Assembly: GCF_905373215.1 (NCBI RefSeq)
Contig: NZ_CAJPRT010000006.1
Span: forward strand, 58,082-122,081
Direction: 5' to 3'
Length of the DNA stretch: 64,000 nucleotides
From: an uncultured Campylobacter sp.
Lineage (GTDB): Bacteria; Campylobacterota; Campylobacteria; Campylobacterales; Campylobacteraceae
Shown: one piece after another, positions 60,371 to 64,000 of the stretch
Position numbering within the stretch: the stretch's first letter is position 1
How the letters are laid out: each line of letters opens with the position of its first letter
Translations under genes and position numbers: made by a program
The notes under the pieces: generated by a model
Told to the model about the DNA's origin: nothing
Databases searched by the model: none
Seen by the model: the letters and a program-made list of their open reading frames with translations, nothing else

Positions 60371-61359
60371 TGGTAAATTTATTAAATTTAACCCGTATCG
60401 TAAACGGAACGATGCTAAATAATCCCGCGATCTCCGCTGTCGAGAGCTTTGCGATCGAACCTGCAAAGGTCGCGAAAAAGGGCGCTTTCATAGCACTCGG
60501 CGCAAACGAGCGCGACGTGCGCACCGCGATCGATAACGGCGCGTACGCGATCATTTTCGATAACAATTTCAAGCCGCTTAATGACGAGATCGCCTTTATC
60601 AAGGTTGAAAATTTATGCTCGGCGCTAGTGCGGCTGATAAAATTTCTGGGCGAGACGTGGCGGCACGGCTTCGTGCTGATAAACGAGGTGCAAAGCGAGA
60701 TCCTGCGCTATACGAGCGTGCCGAAAAATTTGATGTTTGCGCCGCGCAGCAAGGGCGAGCTTTTTATCAGTCTGCTGAACGCCAAAGAGAAAAATACCTA
60801 CTTCACCACCGACGGCGATCTTTTGCAAAGCCTCGGTATCTCGCCCGTCACGATCCCTGCGAGCGACGATTTTAGGCTGCTTTGCGGCGGCTCGATATTT
60901 TACAGCAGCTTCGTTTTCGGCGGGCTTTATTACTCAAACTTAATCTTTCCGCAGCTATTTTTGCCCGAGCTATGCGGCGTGATCGAGTATCTCTCGCGCA
61001 AAAACATACCCTTTAAATTTCAAAGCTTAAGCGCATTCGGCCATTTCGAACCGATTTTTGTGGATAGGTTTTTTAACGTTAGCTCGCTTGGCGGAAGCTA
61101 TCGCGCCTTTATCGCCGAGAGCGATCCTGAGCTTTTTGCGCGCGAGGCGGATTTTTTGCGGGCGAAATTCCGCGAAAAAATTATCGTATGCGCCAGCTGG
61201 GAGGACCGATTGGACTGCACCAAGATCGACTTTCGCTTCAATAAGCTAAGCGCGCTAAAGAGCCTGCCCGAGTTTCATTACGCGCTGGTTTTTGCGGAGA
61301 AGAGCGCGATCTTGCAGCTTCTAAATCAAAAACCGCAAGAAAAAAATCTATTTTTTTAA
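60370..61359 (+). CDS. Mur-ligase-like protein lacking the ATP-binding P-loop
   Basis: 329-residue protein. Residues about 20-60 (SFAIEPAKVAKKGAFIALGA, AIDNGAYAIIFDN) match the N-terminal UDP-sugar-binding domain of MurE/MurF-type ligases, but the central GxxGKT ATP-binding loop of those enzymes is not present and the protein is shorter by about a third. The C-terminal part has LSALKSLPEFHYALVFAEKS. It may be a degenerate Mur-type ligase acting in peptidoglycan or cofactor assembly; this is inference. It is tightly coupled to the genes on both sides (1-base overlap upstream, 9-base gap downstream). Confidence 0.65.
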   Translation: MVNLLNLTRIVNGTMLNNPAISAVESFAIEPAKVAKKGAFIALGANERDVRTAIDNGAYAIIFDNNFKPLNDEIAFIKVENLCSALVRLIKFLGETWRHGFVLINEVQSEILRYTSVPKNLMFAPRSKGELFISLLNAKEKNTYFTTDGDLLQSLGISPVTIPASDDFRLLCGGSIFYSSFVFGGLYYSNLIFPQLFLPELCGVIEYLSRKNIPFKFQSLSAFGHFEPIFVDRFFNVSSLGGSYRAFIAESDPELFAREADFLRAKFREKIIVCASWEDRLDCTKIDFRFNKLSALKSLPEFHYALVFAEKSAILQLLNQKPQEKNLFF

Positions 61360-61368
61360 AGGCAGCGG

Positions 61369-63204
61369 ATGCAGAGCTTTGATGAAATTTTAAACGGAAA
61401 TTTTTGGATAAAGAGGCTTTACGAAAACGGGCTATTGCGCGAAGTAAAAGAGCAGATTAGCACCGAGCTTGAGATCGCGCACGCAAGCTACATCGAGGTC
61501 AAGAAAGAGCACTCGCAGGCGTTGCTTTTTACGAACGTGCGAAACGCGCAGGGTAAACGGATGCCGCCGGTGCTAAGCAATATTTTCGGCTCATCTTCTG
61601 CGTTAAATTTAATCCTCGGCCGCGAACCTGACGAGATCACCGCCGAGATACAGAGCCTGCTAAAGCCGAAGCGTCCGCAAAACTTCAGCGAAAAGCTTGA
61701 TTTCTTGGCGCACTTAATCTCGCTGCGTAAAATTTTTGTAAAGCGCCTTAGCGGTCGCGGCGAGTGTCAGCAGGTCGCGCATCTGGGCGCCGATGTCGAT
61801 TTGGGCGAGCTTCCTGTGCTTAAGACCTGGGAGAATGATGGCGGCGCGTTTATCACGATGGGGCAGGTCTATACGAAGGATCTGAACTCGCAAACGCAAA
61901 ATCTCGGTATGTACCGTTTGCAAATTTACGGGCGCGACCGCTTGGGGATGCACTGGCAGATACACAAAGACGGCGCGGGCCTTTTTGACGAATACCGCAA
62001 AGCGGGGCGCAAGATGCCCGTATCCGTGGCGATCGGCGGCGATCCGCTCTATATCTGGTGCGGCCAGGCACCGCTGCCGAAGGGAATTTTTGAGCTGCTG
62101 CTTTACGGCTTCATCCGCCGCAGCCCCGCTCGCCTGGTAAAATCGCTTACGAATGAAATTTATGTTCCCGCCGACGCGGACTACGTGATCGAGGGCTTTG
62201 TCGATCCCGCGGTAAGCGAGCCGGAGGGGCCTTTCGGCGATCACACGGGATATTACACGCCGGTAGAGCCATTTCCGGTGATGGAGGTTAGCACGATCAC
62301 GCACAAGCGCGCGCCCGTATTTCACGCCACAGTCGTGGGTAAGCCGCCGCTTGAGGATAAATTTATGGGGTACGCGACCGAGCGGATCTTTTTGCCGCTG
62401 CTTCGCACGAGCGCGCCAGATCTGATTGACTATAAAATGCCCGAAAACGGCGTATTTCACAATCTGATTTTGGCTAAGATCGCCGTACGCTACCCAGCTG
62501 CTGCTAAACAGATCATGCACGCATTTTGGGGCGTGGGGCAGATGAGCTTCGTCAAGCACGCCGTTTTCGTGCCGCAGGATACGCCGAGCTTAGACGAGTA
62601 CGAGGCGCTTACGAAGTACGTCCTAAACCGCCTGGGTGCGTGCAGTCTCGTTTTTAGCGAGGGTGTGTGCGATCAACTCGATCACGCAAGCCCGAACTCC
62701 TGCTTCGGCGGCAAGCTCGGCATCGATGCGACGGTTGATTTAAGCTCACAGGCGCCGCAAATTTTAAGTGACGAGGAGCTGCTAGCTAAATTTCAAAGCG
62801 AGGAGCCTGCTATTTTGGCGCTTAAGCAGCACTTTTGCGATACGAAAAACCCGCTCGTGCTGATAAACATAGACAAAAAAGAGCTCGTAGAGCGGAGCTG
62901 GCGGCGGATTTTGAAATTTAGCGAGCATTTTAAAATTTTGATTTTTACCGATGTGGGGAATGACGCGAGCAACCTCTACATGAGCGTTTGGCGCATCGTA
63001 AATAGCATCGATGCACTGCGCGACGTGTTTGTGGCGCAGAATGATCGTATCTGCATCGATGCTACGAGCAAGCACGAGTGGGAGGGCTATACGCGCCGGT
63101 GGCCGCAGGAGACGCTCTGCAGCCGCGAAGTAGTAGCAAGCCTCATAGAGCGTGGCATCGTGCAGGATGAGCCCGAGCTATTTAAGAAATTTGAAATTTT
63201 TTAA
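61369..63204 (+). CDS. UbiD-family decarboxylase (menaquinone biosynthesis)
   Basis: 611-residue prenylated-FMN-dependent decarboxylase of the UbiD family. The catalytic EPEGPFGDHTGYYTPVEPFP lies near residue 284 with its Glu and Asp. Other conserved stretches are MYRLQIYGRDRLGMHWQIHK, VSVAIGGDPLYIWCGQAPLP and DCTKNPLVLINIDK-like FCDTKNPLVLINIDKKELVE. Bacteria with the futalosine pathway, as mqnE in this window shows, use a UbiD-type enzyme late in menaquinone synthesis, so that role is likely. The UbiX partner is not in the window. A short intergenic region follows. Confidence 0.9.
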   Translation: MQSFDEILNGNFWIKRLYENGLLREVKEQISTELEIAHASYIEVKKEHSQALLFTNVRNAQGKRMPPVLSNIFGSSSALNLILGREPDEITAEIQSLLKPKRPQNFSEKLDFLAHLISLRKIFVKRLSGRGECQQVAHLGADVDLGELPVLKTWENDGGAFITMGQVYTKDLNSQTQNLGMYRLQIYGRDRLGMHWQIHKDGAGLFDEYRKAGRKMPVSVAIGGDPLYIWCGQAPLPKGIFELLLYGFIRRSPARLVKSLTNEIYVPADADYVIEGFVDPAVSEPEGPFGDHTGYYTPVEPFPVMEVSTITHKRAPVFHATVVGKPPLEDKFMGYATERIFLPLLRTSAPDLIDYKMPENGVFHNLILAKIAVRYPAAAKQIMHAFWGVGQMSFVKHAVFVPQDTPSLDEYEALTKYVLNRLGACSLVFSEGVCDQLDHASPNSCFGGKLGIDATVDLSSQAPQILSDEELLAKFQSEEPAILALKQHFCDTKNPLVLINIDKKELVERSWRRILKFSEHFKILIFTDVGNDASNLYMSVWRIVNSIDALRDVFVAQNDRICIDATSKHEWEGYTRRWPQETLCSREVVASLIERGIVQDEPELFKKFEIF

Positions 63205-63465
63205 GGACACGGGGGCGGAATTTCTCACGGATTTAAAATTTTAAAATTTAGCTTTGGTTTTAAGGGCTGCGCGTTAAATTTAGATAGAATTTCGTCTAAA
63301 CTTAGAGCTAAAAGCGATAAAATTTCATAAAATTTACCGCCGCGCGAAGGCTAAAATTTTAAGGCGTAAAATTTGCTGCGCTAGAAAATTTTAAAATTTC
63401 AAAAATTTTTAAAGCGGTGCAAAAGCTCGATATAGCGCAAAAGGGCGCAAATTGAAAGGATATAA

Positions 63466-64000
63466 ATGATAGAGTGGATACAAAATTTTTTTAGCGGAGT
63501 GATTCCGAAGCTGCTGCTAAACGCGACGCTAGAGACGCTGTATATGACCTTCGTAAGCACGGCTTTGGCGTTTATTTTGGGGCTCGTGCTTGCGATCGTG
63601 CTTATCCTTACGCGTCGCGGCGGGCTCTGCGAAAACCGCATCGTCTACGCCGTGCTGGACGTCGCGATAAATACGCTGCGAAGCTTCCCGTTTATAATTT
63701 TGCTGATCGTGCTCTTTCCGCTTACGAAGCTTCTTGTCGGAACGAGTATCGGCACCACCGCGGCGATCGTACCGCTTACTATCGGCTCAGCGCCCTTTAT
63801 CGCGCGCCTCATCGAAAGCGCTCTGCTTGAAGTGGATAGCGGCGTGATCGAGGCGGCGAAGAGCTTCGGCGCGAGCAAGACGCAGATAATCTTTCGAGTA
63901 ATGTTCATCGAGGCGCTGCCTAGCATCATCGGCGCGATTACTCTGACGCTCATCGTCATCATCGGATTTACGGCAATGGCGGGCACGGTCGGCGGCGGTG
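63466..64000 (+). CDS. metI: Methionine ABC transporter permease MetI (partial, runs off the window)
   Basis: The first 178 codons are present, open to the end of the window. ATG 63466 follows GAAAGGATATAA. The protein begins MIEWIQNFFSGVIPKLLLNA and has several transmembrane helices. The typical ABC permease cytoplasmic loop is ESALLEVDSGVIEAAKSFGA, matching the EAA motif, with SKTQIIFRVMFIEALPSII after it. The segment TLETLYMTFVSTALAFILGL and the closing TAMAGTVGGG are characteristic of MetI. The ATPase MetN and binding protein MetQ are presumably beyond the right edge or on the other side of the gene. Confidence 0.92.
   Translation, partial: MIEWIQNFFSGVIPKLLLNATLETLYMTFVSTALAFILGLVLAIVLILTRRGGLCENRIVYAVLDVAINTLRSFPFIILLIVLFPLTKLLVGTSIGTTAAIVPLTIGSAPFIARLIESALLEVDSGVIEAAKSFGASKTQIIFRVMFIEALPSIIGAITLTLIVIIGFTAMAGTVGGG

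Noticed and set aside
61714..62559. 281-codon minus-strand frame inside the UbiD-family gene
   Set aside because: Antisense of conserved catalytic sequence; length is explained by GC-rich codon bias.
1674..64000. tRNA or rRNA genes in intergenic regions
   Set aside because: Searched gaps by eye for T-loop (GGTTCGAATCC-like) and acceptor patterns; none found.

Overview
The window looks like chromosome of a Campylobacter, most likely one of the higher-GC oral species (C. gracilis, C. rectus, C. showae or C. curvus group; the species is inference). Reasons: the gene order ppa - adk - aspS - nadK - recN - tatD - lytic transglycosylase - rlpA and the block (TrkA-like) - aroB - mscS - mtaB - ftsH-like are epsilonproteobacterial neighbourhoods. 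Promoters show TATAAT-type -10 boxes without clear -35 boxes, menaquinone genes are of the futalosine type (mqnE, ubiD family), and adenylate kinase is the short form. AAATTT words are extremely frequent.

Layout. 1-10 kb: groEL, a secreted basic low-complexity protein, ispG, dnaB with a long extra C-terminus, and a large membrane protein that overlaps dnaB; long gene-free stretches packed with AAATTT lie between them. 10.5-15.3 kb: an accessory patch of cysteine-rich Sel1-repeat proteins (one frameshifted at an A tract, one intact, one decayed copy behind a G9 tract), then ppk and a further Sel1 protein. 15.7-18.8 kb: a large TbpA-like TonB-dependent receptor with its own terminator. 19.5-28.2 kb: a housekeeping block, with ppa, a BOF-fold protein, adk and aspS on the minus strand, and nadK, recN, tatD, a lytic transglycosylase and rlpA on the plus strand. 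28.4-32.8 kb: small accessory genes (one resembling a VbhA antitoxin), a YihY membrane protein and a second TonB receptor. 33.0-40.8 kb: a tightly overlapping operon of a TrkA-type protein, aroB, mscS, mtaB and an FtsH homologue that has lost its protease motif, followed by mog.

40.8-45.7 kb holds the most interesting unit: seven co-directional genes encoding a small HMA-like protein, a ferritin-like four-helix protein, three small glycine-rich or YtxH-like membrane proteins (one with a long Lys/Pro tail), a P1B-type metal ATPase with its own HMA-like domain but YSC in place of CPC, and a small membrane protein with a second basic tail. It reads as an undescribed metal-handling system. 45.8-47.4 kb is an AT-rich accessory patch: a MORN/YwqK-like lipoprotein gene interrupted by a stop codon between two 31-bp direct repeats, an unknown gene, and a small helix-turn-helix gene with a palindromic operator over its promoter.

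47.6-64 kb is mostly core metabolism: tgt, a membrane protein, glmS, mqnE, a purine permease with a phosphoribosyltransferase, a membrane glycosyltransferase-like protein, a pseudopilin, metG, a histone-H1-like basic protein, a Mur-ligase-like protein without a P-loop, a UbiD-family decarboxylase, and the start of metI, which runs off the window. No rRNA, tRNA, CRISPR array, insertion sequence or prophage was recognised.
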